Shown here: in pieces, positions 22,480 through 34,985 of the stretch
Numbering within the stretch: the first letter of the stretch is position 1
How the letters are laid out: each line of letters begins with the position of its first letter
Source: Amphirosellinia nigrospora
Taxonomy: Eukaryota; Ascomycota; Sordariomycetes; Xylariales; Xylariaceae
DNA length: 64,000 nucleotides
Direction: 5' to 3'
Assembly (NCBI GenBank): GCA_004123355.1
Contig: SCHM01000003.1
Span: forward strand, 1,674,001 to 1,738,000
Position numbers and translations under genes: made by a program
The notes under the pieces: model-generated
Databases searched by the model: none
What the model was told of the DNA's origin: nothing
The model's input: the letters and a program-made list of their open reading frames with translations, nothing else

Positions 22480-23037
22480 TTTTAAGCAATTAATTATCGT
22501 CACCCTCCTGGTCATCGGTCTCAAATCTTTTGGTTGATGCCAATGTTCAACTGTCCCAAATAAGAACCGCCAGTTCGAGCTACGGATCGAAACTGCTTCA
22601 GCTAATTAGTTTATCTGTGTCGTTGTCTTCGTTCCCCATAAACATTACGGCGACAGCCAAATCTGAAAAGACAAAGGAACAGACCTTGTTTAGTATAAGA
22701 ATATTGCATATGCAGATCATATATGTCACTTCCTACTTTTATCGACAGTGAGGTTATAGTATACCTACTTATTGAATGACTAGTACGGTGAGATGAGGTT
22801 GAAGGTGAGGTATAAAGGGTTGGCTGTCAAAGACGTCCCATCACAAAGCATTATTTTTAGACAATAAATCATACAACAACGAAGGAGAGAAATAATTCTA
22901 AAAATAAACAGAATTTGACAACTGTAATTTCACAATACACTGCATTATTCTCATATAAATCCTTCACGATGACCTCTTGCAAATGGATTATATCACGGCA
23001 AATCACTTCTATTATTAAGCTTATAGTATACTTCAAG
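22480..23037. other. Intergenic, no gene seen
   Basis: AT-rich non-coding stretch upstream of the uncharacterised gene that follows. Confidence 0.45.
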
Positions 23038-24087
23038 ATGGAAAGCGACAAGAGCATATGGCGACACTGGGACCCGATACCCCAGCATACGAGCCATGCA
23101 AGAACAACCGAGAGGAACAAGAGTAGTAAGTGTTTCTCAGTGCCATTTTCTCCCTAGTGTAGTAACCTCAAAACATGAGATGTCATTTTAAAGATAAAAC
23201 AGTATCCAAGCTTCCTGGAAACCGAAAATTCCAGTATAAATAATGATAACTGACTTATAGTATTGCAGCGACGTGGCACTAAGTAACCCAAACAGATGTT
23301 TCGGTCAAGGCACCCAAGACGATCCACTGGTAGTCTGGATCGATCGACCAGAACATCGAAACAGAGGCCTAGTGTGGGCACACAACAACTTCGCGAAATC
23401 GATAGCCAAAGTCCTAGGTTTAACGCATACCTGGATAATCAAGGGCGCGCACGCCGTACAGTATGCCCGTGACAAGAAAGGCAAGAAGATCCGGATCTCA
23501 CAGAAAGGATATCTCACACAGGACGCAGACATGCACATCACGCTCCGCCTAGGCACAGACCTATACTCGTGCAGATTATCCGCGCACGCCTACGTGGTGC
23601 TAGACGAAGACGGCAACCCAGCGCGGTACATGACAGAGCTGGCACGACGCTTCAAACAAGAGGGCGGGGCGTCGTCGCCGCAACTCGAGTTCTGGCGCTG
23701 GGAAAGCCATCACCGGCGATCTCTGCCTCGCAAACCTGTTTCCCTAGGACCGAATTGGGAAGTCCATGCTAACGTTGGTCCGTACTTAGATACCTACCGA
23801 CCCGATGCCCGACGAACGCGAGACACGTATACCCCCCGAAGCGACCATACCCGCCGAGAGAGAGTAGCGACGACGACGATTTCATCGAGGGCGCTATGAC
23901 GAGCGAGCTATCTTCGATGGTGAGACGGTGCCATTCGGCGTTGGAGGACTACCAGGAGTATCGTGGGGATTTGGTGGCCATGGGCGATTTGTCTTCGGAG
24001 AGGGCTATTGAGTTACACGCTATGCGGGAACACATACTAACTATGCAGCGCGATATATACCGAGAGGCGAAGGGAGTTTTGATTTGA
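23038..24087 (+). CDS. Uncharacterised basic protein, probably two exons, one frame break
   Basis: Not a family I can name. The main open frame (about 23268-23899) encodes NPNRCFGQGTQDDPLVVWID, then a globular segment with KGAHAVQYARDKKGKK and YMTELARRFKQEGGA, and an Arg-rich tail. The acidic run SSDDDDFIEGA and the helical end MTSELSSMVRRCHSALEDYQ through RAIELHAMREHILTMQRD lie in another frame from about 23870 to the stop at 24087. The GAGAGAGAG run at 23860-23870 is the likely slip site. A first exon MESDKSIWRHWDPIPQHTSH from 23038 with a GTAAGT donor at 23126 fits by content, but its phase does not match the acceptor at 23268, so either that exon or its boundary is wrong. The composition suggests an intracellular protein. 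Confidence 0.6.
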
Positions 24088-24423
24088 GTGGCCTGTAGAG
24101 GAGGAACCCGACATGGTAAGGCTTGTCGGACAACATATCAGAAGTAAAGTGGATTAGACTCGTGAGGTAAGTGGTAAATTTAGTACTAGAAATGGAAAAC
24201 TGGTTTCTAATATTGTTCTCGTCTCACATGATACGGTATTTGTTCCTTATATATAGCGGTCTCCCGGTGTGAGTTGTCAGTTTGCGCAGCTTTCGACAAC
24301 GACAGGTAAAATATGTCTTACGAATGCTCCTTATTCAAGAGTAGTTAGTGTCACTAGCAATCAAGTGGGCTGGATACCTTTTTAAAAAGACTCAAATATG
24401 CGCATTTGAGTATGTATATTATT
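24088..24423. other. Intergenic, no gene seen
   Basis: Space between two convergent genes; no coding frame. Confidence 0.5.
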
Positions 24424-25630
24424 CTACGAGCCCCATTTCTTACCCAGAGCATCGAAGAGAGTCTGGTTAATTGGTAAAATACTACCGTGACGCAGGTTTG
24501 ACGGGAAGCCCGTGCGACTACTCGCACTCCATTTGTTATTCTTGGCGTCGGTGCTCTCATAGGGTCTGTAGCCGTCGCTCCCGTAGAAGTCAAGCAGCAC
24601 GTGGACTTTTGAGTCTTCCGTATTGTCGCGGTATGCTGCAGGCCCCTCGACCCCTGAAGTGATAATACCTGAGCTCCCACCCGCCCGCGTCCAAGACCCA
24701 AAAAGGCCATTCGTCGAATACTCCATGAATACAGTCTTTGCAGATTCATCTTTCATGAATCGGAGATAGCTCTTGCCTTCGCTGTCTAGAGGGACGATAT
24801 CTAGATCGATGATGTTGGTGGGCGAGTAATCGATGTAGGTCTGGGGTGCAGTGAATGTTGTGAAGTCGCTCGTGTAGGCATAGCGAATGCGAATCGTTGA
24901 AGGATTGCCGGTGTGGTTAGGATCAGATGTCGGGTACTATGACTTGTCAGTATGCGAATATCCCGTAGAAAAGATAGACTGGACACCCACAAACTTCGAA
25001 GCCCAGTGTACAAGGTATTGATCTGGTTATGTCAGTATGCTGTATCAAGGCAGTATCGCGAGACTCACTTTTCGTGGCGTCCCAGATAGCTTCGGGTGCC
25101 CAGACCATGCCCGCTGTCGCATCCTCTACTGTGACTAAACGCTCATTGTTGAAATTGACGAGATCTGTGCTCTCCCAAACAAATATGCCTCTACTACCTT
25201 TCCGTTGAGCAGCATCCCAATTTGTCTACGGAGCTGTCAGTCTCTTAAACGCAGTCCTAGAGCACAGCGACATTACCTTGCCAATATTGAGATCTGTTCC
25301 CACGATATACCATTTCTTGCCAGCTTCAGCGCCACCACCTTGGACTATCGCTGGATCTCGAACGCCGCCGGTACCTTTCGTGGGCTTTAACACAGGTTGC
25401 CCCTTATTCAAGGCCTTGAATGACGTGGGGCTGTTCCCATTGCTCTGGTAGAGGTAGACATATGGATCGGCTCCGAGAAAGAAGGCACCTAAGTAGCCCA
25501 CTAGGCTTGGATCTGCACGCGGCTCGGCTTGAAGCCCGAATTCCTGTACATCGATAGGGTTGGCGGCCGTGGAGATCGACCATGTGCCGATCAAGGTGAT
25601 GGCTTGAATGAGATTTAATGGACGCATCAT
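24424..25630 (-). CDS. Secreted glycoside hydrolase family 43 enzyme, 4 exons
   Basis: Five-bladed beta-propeller GH43 enzyme, probably acting on arabinan or arabinoxylan side chains outside the cell. Exons 25630-25277, 25225-25069, 25022-24991 and 24936-24424 join in frame to 351 aa, with introns of 51, 46 and 54 bp. The last intron removes an in-frame TAG and has a CTGAC branch point. Signal peptide: MMRPLNLIQAITLIGTWSIS to about residue 25. Motifs: ADPSLVGYLGAFFLG (first blade), GGVRDPAIVQGG, WAPEAIWD and DPNHTG, and VEGPAAYRDN, whose Glu is the usual general acid. The C-terminus ends NQTLFDALGKKWGS. No carbohydrate-binding module. The Met at 25630 is preferred over an upstream Met four codons earlier because it starts the signal peptide better. 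One of the clean genes in the window. Confidence 0.9.
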
Positions 25631-26751
25631 CGAGGCGCTCAAAGTCTATGCGACAAGTGGGTTAGGATTCCTATGGCAGCCAGCTAGACACTTGGAATAC
25701 ATAGTCCACATGTATTTTATGAGAAGCAGTGCGGCGCTGTAAGGTCCGGCGATCCCATTTTGCCTATTGAACAGGGGCCTGTCACGCTCCATCGGTAACA
25801 ACTTGAGGCTAAATGGTGTAAACATAAATTGTTCCCCAGACAAGAAAAGAGACATTGTATATTCACATGGTCGTTTCTTGGCTCTTATTACCCTATGTAA
25901 CGTGAGTCGGTGACTTGAAATTGCTGAGGCGGTTTGAATGTTGAACTTTTGAAGTGATGCTGTACCGACGAGTTTCCTGTAGGACCGAACTGATGTCTTC
26001 ATCATGAATCATACTCATTGTGGATCTTATACCGTGGGTTCGCATCATTCATAATGATATGTCCCGTATTCAAATCTTCATGGAACCGCGCTATCTACAC
26101 AAAATTTGATAAGCAAGAGATGAGTTAGAGAATACTTTGAATGACGGGGTAAAATGATGTCAGCCCGACCTCCACCTGCACTTCACTGACTACTCTAAAG
26201 CTGGGCAATTGGACACGTGCCTGGCAGGATTGTAGCAGTCTTACTGCACTCATGTCAGGGAGGAAACGGTGCTTGGTTTGATGAGACTCGATGATGTATC
26301 ACTAGGGCATTGGTGAGATAAGTGCGAAGATGTAGGTGTGATTATGAGTGAGAAAGAAAGAAAAAGACCTGGGATGTGCTACTCAGCGCTACAAAGCACT
26401 GTGGACAGTTGGTGGTTTCAGCACCTGCCGTCGCTAAATTGAATCACCACCACCCCCCGCAGATGCTAGCTAGGCAAGTGCAGTTACTCAGTTAAGCACC
26501 TGAGGCCGCCGCCCTCCTCAATTCCACCTGTGTGGCTGCTTAATTTTAACTCTTGTCGCATTCAACCCAAACGTGAACGTTGACACGTTTAATCTAACCA
26601 TTGATATAAGTTTCGGAGAGAGCAGATCGATTTTGTTCTTATTCCCCGACCATTAAGCTAATGCGACCATGTGCCCACCTGCATCACCTATCCGTGGACT
26701 CTGGGGCCTAAGTTCATGGTAGCAGCATAACTGCGCTGACTTGCCCTCACC
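25631..26751. other. Intergenic between divergent genes
   Basis: Likely contains the promoters of the GH43 gene and of the SNM1-like gene. Short ORFs at 25646-26005 have no recognised content. The bases just before 26752 (TTGCCCTCACC) are pyrimidine-rich. Confidence 0.45.
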
Positions 26752-28814
26752 ATGTCGACATTCAAAGGCATCGTATCCGAGTTCCCAGGAATCAGAGGTT
26801 AGTAAAGAATAGGTTATTTAGGTATTTGTATAGCCTGACGTCAAATTAGTTGACTTCTTCCGTCGGCCACCTGGCTTTCCACCACCTTTAGCTTGCTTCC
26901 TCAGCCATGTCCACAGTGATCATCTCGCTGGCCTAGAAAGTTTCAATGGGGCTTTGTAAGTATTTCTGGTCTTTCATTGAAGCCAAACTCACCAGACAAG
27001 TATATACTGTTCGGCCCCAACAAAGGAAATACTGCTCCGCCTCGAGAAGTCTTCTGTTCGCCACAACCATGCACAGGGAATATTAGAAGATCCACGGCGG
27101 CAGACTTATAGGCATCTTAGTAACAAGCTGAAACCTATTCCACTAGACACACCGACGGCCATTGAGATTCAACCCGGTAATACCATACAGGTCACGCTCC
27201 TCGATGCCAATCATTGTGTGGGAGCTGTCATGTTCCGTGAGTGATAGCTAGCCAAGAGCATCGTATTCACTAACGTTAGAACGTAGTATTCGAAGGCTTA
27301 GGTAAGGCTGTGCTATATACTGGGGATATTAGGTGCGAGCCACGCTTCGTTACGGCGATGACGCAAAAATCCGATTATGATCGAGTATTCGTCAGGCTTG
27401 AAAACTCTTGATAGGATTTACCTAGACACTCCATCCTCGACAACTATCTCTAAAAACCAAAGCTGAAGGGATACAAAGAATATATTGGTGAAGTTGCATA
27501 AGTATCAAAAGATACCATCTTCCATTTTCAGGCCTGGACATACGGGTAAGAATGCTAGATTTGTTGGTGTGGGTAACCTAACGTTCACATAGCTACGAAG
27601 AAGTCTGGATCGCATTATCTAAGGCGCTAAACTCGCAGGTAAGATGCTCTTTTCGGCCTGTAAACTACATCTCACATTTTACAAGATCCACGTTGATGGG
27701 TATAAAATGCGCGTCTTTAACTCGCTGGTCACCAAACCAAATGGCAATCGATGGGCCGCCCAAACACACGTAGCCAAAGAAGCGCCGGCCCTTGTAGGGT
27801 TTACATGTGGAATAACCAGCAAGAGGGCTGCTTGACCACGAATGAGAATGTCAGGATTCATAGCTGCGAGAAAGGCATGGGCTGCAGCGTGATGGAGACT
27901 AAACCGATCGTCTGGATCCGGCCAATCGTGACGCATCTTAAAGATGGGCGAGATGTGATGGAGGTCGGCATTGCGGCGGAGGCGAGGACTTAACCAACGC
28001 TACAATTCTAACACCTGAAGATATCAGCGCTATCATCGAACTGTAAGTCCGAAAACACAAGCATTATTGAATGACTTTTAATTATGCTAGGATGTCTGTT
28101 AGCGACACGCCCCTGGCATTACTACACCCATACATATATTTGCTCAAGAAGGCCCTGGCAAACGGCCGAGACATCAGCTTCGTCAACGATATTCAGGGCC
28201 CGGATGACGAGCCAGTTCCTAGGGATATCGAGTCATTATTCCGTAAGCTCAGTGCAATGCGTGATCCATTTCAGCAGAAAGACGAAACAGATACCTCCGC
28301 AGCACTTCCTAATGTCATCAACTTTCCCTATGCACGTCATTCGTCCCTGCCAGAGCTTCGAGATTTCGTCAATGTCTTCAAAGTGAAAGATATTACACCA
28401 TGTACTTTCGACGCCGACTTGTGGTTGCAGAAGGGATGGTCCATCGCTGGGCTCTTTGGCGACTGCTGTTTTGGCAGTGAGTTCGAGTATGACATAATTC
28501 TCGAGAATTTAGGTAAACAGTTAGCCATATGGAAACCGGACGACAAAAGCCAGGGCCACGATACTCAGCGCACCGCCGAATCCCCTCCACGTGAATCGAG
28601 TCCTTTAACTCCGTTAAGTGAGATTGTTCACAAGTTGGATGAAATAATCTCCACGCCCCAGCCTACCACGGAGCGTCAAGAAGGAGAACGAATTAGCCTT
28701 GAAGGGGGCTCACCAGACCTAGGGGTAACTGAATGCCGCAGGCTGAATTATGAGCCATCCGAGGAGAGTGTTCAGTTAGATGATGGGCTAGATCTACTGG
28801 GTGACTCCCGATGA
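26752..28814 (+). pseudogene. SNM1/Artemis-like DNA-repair metallo-beta-lactamase nuclease, frameshifted
   Basis: Nuclease of the metallo-beta-lactamase/beta-CASP group (Pso2, SNM1, Artemis), used for crosslink repair or DNA-end processing in the nucleus. Exons 26752-26797, 26850-26955, 27001-27236 and 27287 onward join in exact phase and give MSTFKGIVSEFPGIRVDFFR, the zinc motif HVHSDHLAGL, DANHCVGAVMFLFEG and YTGDIRCEPRF. Further on lie DRIYLDT, KTKAEGIQ, FHFQAWTYG, WIALSKALNSQ, GCLTTNENVRIHSCEKG and IVWIRPIVTHLKDG (DRMBL domain). An intron with GTAAGT leads to MSVSDTPLALLHPY, FPYARHSSLPELRDFV and a low-complexity acidic tail ending at 28814. Between 27405 and 27540, and again near 27970, several one-base frame changes break the reading. 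All motifs are in order, so decay is recent or the indels are technical. Artemis-like rather than Pso2-like is inference. Confidence 0.82.
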
Positions 28815-29251
28815 CCACCATCTCCGACTGGAATTATGCAGTTAGGCGAGAAGCATTTGACATTATGACAGCTAATATTAATGGTGAGCCCTGGAAGACA
28901 TTTGGGCTGATATCTACAACAGATAATCACACATGTCTAGATAGTGAAGTATGAGAGCTTTAAAGTCGTAGCTACATCTAGTATTGCAAGGAGTATAATA
29001 CTAATTATTGTGACAAAACTGCAGAGTATGACGCGTAAGGAGTGTTTGAGTGGGAGTATGAGTTGCTGATTTTTCTTTAATCTGGTATCTATCTAAATTT
29101 GCCGTTTTGTGCTAACGACGGAGCGGGTATAAGAGCTATCTAACTACCTAGTATCTACCTACCTATCTAGTACAATATAAAATCAAAACGAGTAGCATGG
29201 TTTCATGACTATAATATACAAGTAAACAAAAAGAGATCAAGGGTCTCCCTC
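28815..29251. other. Intergenic, no gene seen
   Basis: Convergent 3' ends on both sides; CTACCTACCTATCTAG-type words near 29142-29172. Confidence 0.5.
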
Positions 29252-30648
29252 TTATTGCTGGTCGCCTCCCTCAGCGAACTGCTTGAAAAAGGCAGTCATG
29301 CGCTGCGCACCGTCGGCTTGATACATCATATCATTCATCTGGATGCCATCGACGACATGCGCCGCGGCATTCTTGCGCATCTCAGTCTCATAGGTGACGA
29401 TAGCACGCTCGACGGCGGCGACGTCAGCCTCGGTATTAAATGTCTCCCCCTTCTTCGGCAGCTCGTCGGACAAGCACTGGAATAAGCGCAGCGCGTCGAA
29501 CATAGCTAGATTCACACCCTCGCCGTTCGGCAGCGCCACATGTGCGGCATCGCCGAGGAGAGTGACGCCTGGGGCGCGCGTCCACGTCTTGTCATCGGCC
29601 TCCGGGGCGAAGGTTTCGGCGTCGAGGTAATAGAGCGGCCATACGCGCCAGGGGCCCTCTGCGTTTTGGATGAATGCTCGTAGCTGTGGCGCGAAGTCTG
29701 TGAATCGCTCCAGGAGCTCGGCTCTCGACTTTTCGATGTCTGTTGCGAAGTCGAGGGCACCGCTTGGCCTTATGAGACTCTCTTCCCCTTCTAATCCGAC
29801 GTAGATGCGGTATGTCTTATCGGACAACTGCTGTAAGATCACCAGGCGGCCCGCACCGCATGAAGCGGCTGTACCAGGACCGGCTAGCTCTTGCGCCGCG
29901 GCGTATTGGGGGTTGCTGGGTGATATCCGGCCCTCGATATACGCCTTGCCTGAGTATGTTGGCTTTGCGGGTGTGATCTAGGTGGGAAACGAGTCAGTCA
30001 ATCGTAGGGTAAATGTAAAACCTGAGGTAAAATAGCAGGTGTGACTTGAGGGTAAAGGGAAGAGGGTTATAAGGAAAGAAGGATGTAGGCAAGAGGGAGT
30101 CGGAAAGTACATACCACTGGCCGCACTTTACTCCAGGCACCATCGGCACCAACAACAAGGCGGAATCCAGTCTCAGAAGAGCCATCCACAAACTGCAGTA
30201 CCCAACCCGCAGCTCCAATCCCTCCATCTTGACGCTCTACCGACTTGACAACCTTGCCCCACCGAATGCGATTCTCCGGTATAGAATCAAGCAACAGTTT
30301 CCTCAGCTGCGACCGATCGATCTCAGGACGATCTCCCTCGCCCACAGCGCCATCGTCGCCAGTCCTAAAGCGATTGCCCCCCTTGAAGTCTTGGACGGTA
30401 AAGACATCCGCCTCGTAGCGAGCTAGTTTGTCGAACTCCGCCTTCAGCCCCGCGGCCTCGAGCGCCGCTTGTCCTGTGCCGGGATGGATGTCCAGAGTGC
30501 CGCCTTGGTGATAGCTCTTGGGCGCTGCCGAGGCGTCGCGCTCGAAGACGACGTAGTCGATCCCTGCCAGCTCGAGCAGACGCGCCAATGTCAGCCCGCA
30601 GGGTCCACCACCTACAATGGCGATGGGAGCCGGTTTGGATTGCGACAT
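29252..30648 (-). CDS. FAD-dependent monooxygenase (aromatic hydroxylase / TetX-like)
   Basis: Flavoprotein that hydroxylates an aromatic or polyketide-like substrate using NAD(P)H and oxygen. Exons 30648-30115 and 29977-29252 with a 137-bp intron (GTATGT..CCTAG) keep phase and give 419 aa, the normal size. Motifs: the Rossmann GxGxxG as IAIVGGGPCGLTLA at residues 9-22, VFERD after strand 2, the DG motif LVVGADGAWSKVRP before the intron, and the GD motif LLGDAAHVALPNGEGVN in exon 2. The C-terminus is hydrophilic, with no membrane anchor. Start at Met 30648 (MSQSKPAP); an earlier start would need a non-ATG codon. No pathway neighbours (no PKS, P450 or regulator nearby), so substrate is unknown. 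Intact. Confidence 0.92.
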
Positions 30649-31329
30649 GTTGGAAGTATGAAAAGTAACCACAAAAGGAGCAAATTCAATGTTGTCAACT
30701 GAATTTCCAAATCGGTGCTTGTGAGTGTGTTTCTTTGATGCTTTGTTGAGTAAGTCTTGGATCTTAGACTCCCAATACTAAGCGAGTCAGGACATCTTTA
30801 TAGCTTACGGCACAGAACGGCTTCAGTCCCGGAGTCCACAAAAGTCCCGAACACCGGGAACCTCTTACGAATCCCATCACGTTCGAACACACGACATTAC
30901 GTAGCGCTAATCTCTACGAGATCCAGGACATTCGACTTCTGGCACGAAAGTGGCTGCCTACCGACTGCGAAACAATCTAGATTAGGCCTCGCCGAGGAGG
31001 GGCTAAGGGAGCGACGGTGGCACCCACAAAAAAGCTTGTCCCACCCGCTGTGGAAATGGCGGGGTCCGGGACCGAAACCTGGCTGCCGGTACCGAAAGTG
31101 ATGATTACCTGGGCATCACTCGGGAAGCTGAAGTTTTCCGAGAGCACGATGAGGCTGTCCATTGATTAAAATGAGTCATGCCTTCTTTCCTCTCATTTCG
31201 TCAAGAGCTTTCTCGGGATCTCTACAGTGAGCCACTATCTGGCCGGGCGATCAACTGCCTTATGATTCGCTACTATCCAATTACCTCGCGAATCAGCCCG
31301 AAATGTGCCACTCATGCTACTAAACTCGA
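30649..31329. other. Intergenic, no gene seen
   Basis: Promoter side of the monooxygenase; ends at the TA target duplication of the AT-rich element. Confidence 0.5.
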
Positions 31330-31331
31330 TA

Positions 31332-31372
31332 AGTAAAGTGGATACGCCACGGACCGTCCCCTCACGGACCAC
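31332..31372 (+). repeat. Left terminal inverted repeat (41 bp)
   Basis: Starts AGTAAAGTGGATACGCCACG and is preceded by TA. GC-rich compared with the interior and shows no C-to-T loss at its CpA sites. Confidence 0.9.
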
Positions 31373-32889
31373 TTCACACGTAAATTAACACAACGCAACG
31401 AAGCTTTTTTTTATAGCAAATATAGCTACGATAACCTAGTTTTTGGTATTTTTGACCTTAATATACTCTTTTGCTTCTATTTAGTCTTTTGCTAGTATTT
31501 CTTTACGTTTTAGCATATTAAAATCGCTATTTTTATTTTTATAGACTATTTTTTTTCGTAAGCAGCGTAAAAACTTTCGTACGTTATTTATAATAACGAA
31601 GCGTTATTTTACCGAAGGCTTTATTAGTAGTATATAAACGTATTTTTGCAACTTTTAACTTTTAAAATAGCGATTTTTTGCTATAAATTCGTTAGTTTTT
31701 TAGCTTATTAATTAAAAACTTTCGAAACTTTTTTAAATAATAGCTTTTATAAAAATATTTATAATGCTATATATTATTTAAAACTAGCTTTTAGTTTATT
31801 TTAAATAGTTTTTAACTATTTAAAAGCATAAAAATAACGTTTTTAATAATAATTTCTATAAAATTTAATATTTTAAAACGCTTTTCGGGTAAGTTTACTT
31901 TTTGTTTTATTTAAGCTATATTTTTTAACTTTAATATTATATATTTTAATAATAATATTTTTAATTAGTTATACGGATAAATTTTAATAAATTTTTACGC
32001 GTTTTTAATAATTTTAATATTTATAATATTTAGCTAAACTTGCTAAAAAACTATTAAAAATTTAAGTTTTAAAAGCTTAAACTTTAGCTTTATAAAATTT
32101 ATTAACTTAAAATAAAATTTTAGTTTTTTTTTAAATAAGCTAAAAATTTTTATATTTAATAGCTATAATATATAATTATAATATAATTTATAAAATATAA
32201 GCTAGATTTTATTTATTAAATATTATAAAAATTTATTATTTATATATAATTTATAGCTATTATATATTAAAACTATTTATATATTGCTATAATAAGTTTT
32301 TTTATATGAATAAATAGTTTATAAAGCTAAAATAATATAATTTTATTATTTGTTTATTTATTAAAATTTGCGTAAAATTTTTAAATATTTTATAACCCGA
32401 AATTCTGTTTTAAAAACTATTAACTTTATATATAAATACTTTTAAAGATTATAAATAGCAATAAAGCTTTATTATTATTATAAATATATTTTAAAAAAAT
32501 AATTTATTTATTTTGATTAATATTTTTTTAATAGCTTTTTAAATATTATATTTAATAACTATAAAATAGTTATTATTAACTTTTTAGCTATACCTAATTT
32601 CGTTGCTATTATAAATATAGCAAAAAAATAAATTATAAACTTTAAAAGCATTTATATAGTTAAAAAAAAATCGATATTTATAGCTATAATTTTATTAACT
32701 TTTAAATAATTAATAATATTAATTTACGTAATATTTATAGTTAAATTCTACTTTAAAAAATAATAATACTATTATTAGCTAAATATTATTTTATTATTAA
32801 ATATGCTTGAGTTTTATAAAAAAGGTACGACTAAGTAAAAAGAAGGTTTTTTTATTAATAAAAAAATTTTTTGTTTTTTATATAGTTAC

Positions 32890-33180
32890 GCTTCACACAC
32901 TCGAAGAGACAGGGCTCCAGCATATGTGGTATATTGCATATAAAATCTACAGATAAAGTAGGAAGGAAGGAAGGTCTAAGTTTACAGTATAGGCAGCTGC
33001 TTAAATACTCGCGTGGGGCAGCTGCATTCACTGTCAGTGCCTGCCTTCATTCACTGCAACTGCATTCACTGCGAATGGCAGTCACGCATTCACTGCAAGT
33101 GGCAGTTACTGCAAGTGGAGATTACGGGTGCTGTGGCTAGTGGTGGGGCACAGCCACCAGAGCCTGCAGATCCGTAACTT
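32890..33180. other. GC-richer island inside the AT-saturated element
   Basis: About 290 bp of near-balanced composition between AT-saturated flanks. Contains the CATTCACTG repeat cluster. A single-copy or short sequence would escape RIP, so this may be foreign to the surrounding repeat. Confidence 0.6.
33024..33118. repeat. Irregular minisatellite built on CATTCACTGCAA
   Basis: Four CATTCACTG units (about 33025, 33048, 33063 and 33087) interleaved with GCAGTNACTGCAAGTGG-like variants. Confidence 0.65.
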
Positions 33181-33414
33181 ATATCTTAAATAGGAAATTT
33201 TTTTACCCGAATTAGGAACCCCTTTGTTTTTATTTATTATTGTATATATTTAGTTTTTAGTATTTATTTTTATTATATAGATAACTATAAATTTAATAAA
33301 ATAATTTAAGGTTAAATATTTATATTAAAAGTAATAATATAATATAAATAAATTATAAAGTTTTATTTTTGATTTTTTTTTGTTATAAGTTATACTAAAT
33401 CTAATTTTATATTA

Positions 33415-33495
33415 AATTTAATTATTTAATAGTTATATGTTTTATTAAACGCGATTATTTAATAGTTATATATTGTATTAAACGTAATTATTTAA
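33415..33495. repeat. AT-rich tandem repeat, unit about 36 bp
   Basis: The words ATTATTTAATAGTTATAT and TATTAAACG recur in order, two to three times. Confidence 0.6.
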
Positions 33496-33840
33496 TATTA
33501 TTTGTTTAATTATGCTTATAGTTATTTTATTTTTTTGTTTTTTTAATTTAATATTAATTTAAAATTTATTATTTTTGGGTTATAAATTAATACTATTATT
33601 GTAAACTTTGCTTAAATATAACTTTTATTAAGCTATTTTTTAAAAAAACTATAGTTGCTGCAAAATTAGCTATTATACTAATATAATAAATATAGCGGCA
33701 TTTTTTACGGAGTATTTGTTTATAATTTTTTTGGTTTATTTTTTTTTTTATTATAATGTTTTAAGCGTAGTTTTTAAGTTTTTGAGGATTTTAAGGCTTT
33801 AAATTGATTATAATAAACGCGTTTTTTAAGTTTTCGAGTT

Positions 33841-33985
33841 TTTTTTTTTTAAACGTTTTAGCTAGCTTATAAAGTTTTTTTAGATTTATTAATAAGCTTA
33901 GGTTTTTTTGAAAGGTTTTTTTTTTTTAAACGTTTTAGCTAACTTATAAAGTTTTTTTTAAACTTATTAGCAAGTTTAAGCTTTT
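33841..33985. repeat. Direct repeat of about 75 bp in AT-rich block
   Basis: Two consecutive copies of a T run followed by AAACGTTTTAGCTA, CTTATAAAGTTTTTTT and an ATTANNAAG end. Confidence 0.7.
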
Positions 33986-34074
33986 TTCGAAAAAATAAAA
34001 GTTTAATACGTTATAAAAATTAGTAATTTTATAATAGCGCTATTACTTAAAATATAAAGTTCGTAGTTATACTT

Positions 34075-34145
34075 AAAATTAAAAATAGCTTATAGTTATA
34101 TTTAGGATTAAAAATAGCTTATAGTTATATTTAAAATTTAAGATA
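34075..34145. repeat. Tandem repeat of about 31 bp in AT-rich block
   Basis: AAAATAGCTTATAGTTATAT followed by TTARRATTA occurs twice in tandem with a partial third unit. Confidence 0.65.
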
Positions 34146-34689
34146 GCAATTTATGCTTACTAGAGAACTTTTTTAATTTTACCCGGGTTAAAAATCGTTT
34201 TAAAAATTTTAATATTGCGGTAAATCTTTTTTATTTAAAGTAAAAATTAATTATTCGCTATAATATTTAACTCTTTAATTTTGCCCCGTAGCTCGAAATT
34301 ATAGTCCAATTATAAAGCGATAGTAATAATTTTAGCGTATATTATTACTATTAATAAAATAAATATATAAAAAATACCGTATGCCGACGCTTATATTTAT
34401 AAGCAAATCTATTGCTACTATTAACCAAACGGCCGAATATTTTTATAACGTAGTTACGTAATTACGTAAGAAAACAAAATATTACGGTTAATAAATTAAA
34501 ATAAAATAGCAAGTTTTATTATATATAACTTATTAAAAAAAAGCAAACTAGTATAACTAGCAACTATAACTTATTTACTGACCTAAATATGTAGTTCTTA
34601 AAAACTCAAGCATTTTTGCCCCTAAATTAAAGGGCTTTTAATATAAAATAAATATTAAGCTATAAATTAAAATTTTATGTCAGCATATA

Positions 34690-34985
34690 GATCTAGTACC
34701 TGATTGGCCCAGTGATGGATTACGTAATCACTGGTGCCTGGGTGGCTGTGTGGCACAGTGGCACGTGGCTTTGTGTGTGCGCTGGATACTGCGCGGCACG
34801 CGTGGAAAGAGCCCTTTCTACGCGGGATGAAAGGAGTGTCAGGCTGCCGTAGCTGCCTGGGCAGATTCTCTAGTATTTAGTAAGGGAATAGCCCACTCAG
34901 TTCATGACCAGAAGACTGAGAGTACATGACAGCACGAATACACCAATTGAGCCAACCAACCTAGTATTGCCCCCTAGTATCGACA
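34690..34985. other. Second GC-richer island in the AT-saturated element
   Basis: About 295 bp of balanced composition with the palindrome GATTACGTAATC (near 34718). Not similar to the first island, so the two are not a pair of long terminal repeats. Confidence 0.55.

Noticed and set aside
32890-34985. LTR pair bordering a retroelement inside the AT-rich block
   Set aside because: The two GC-richer islands are not similar to each other and have no matching ends.
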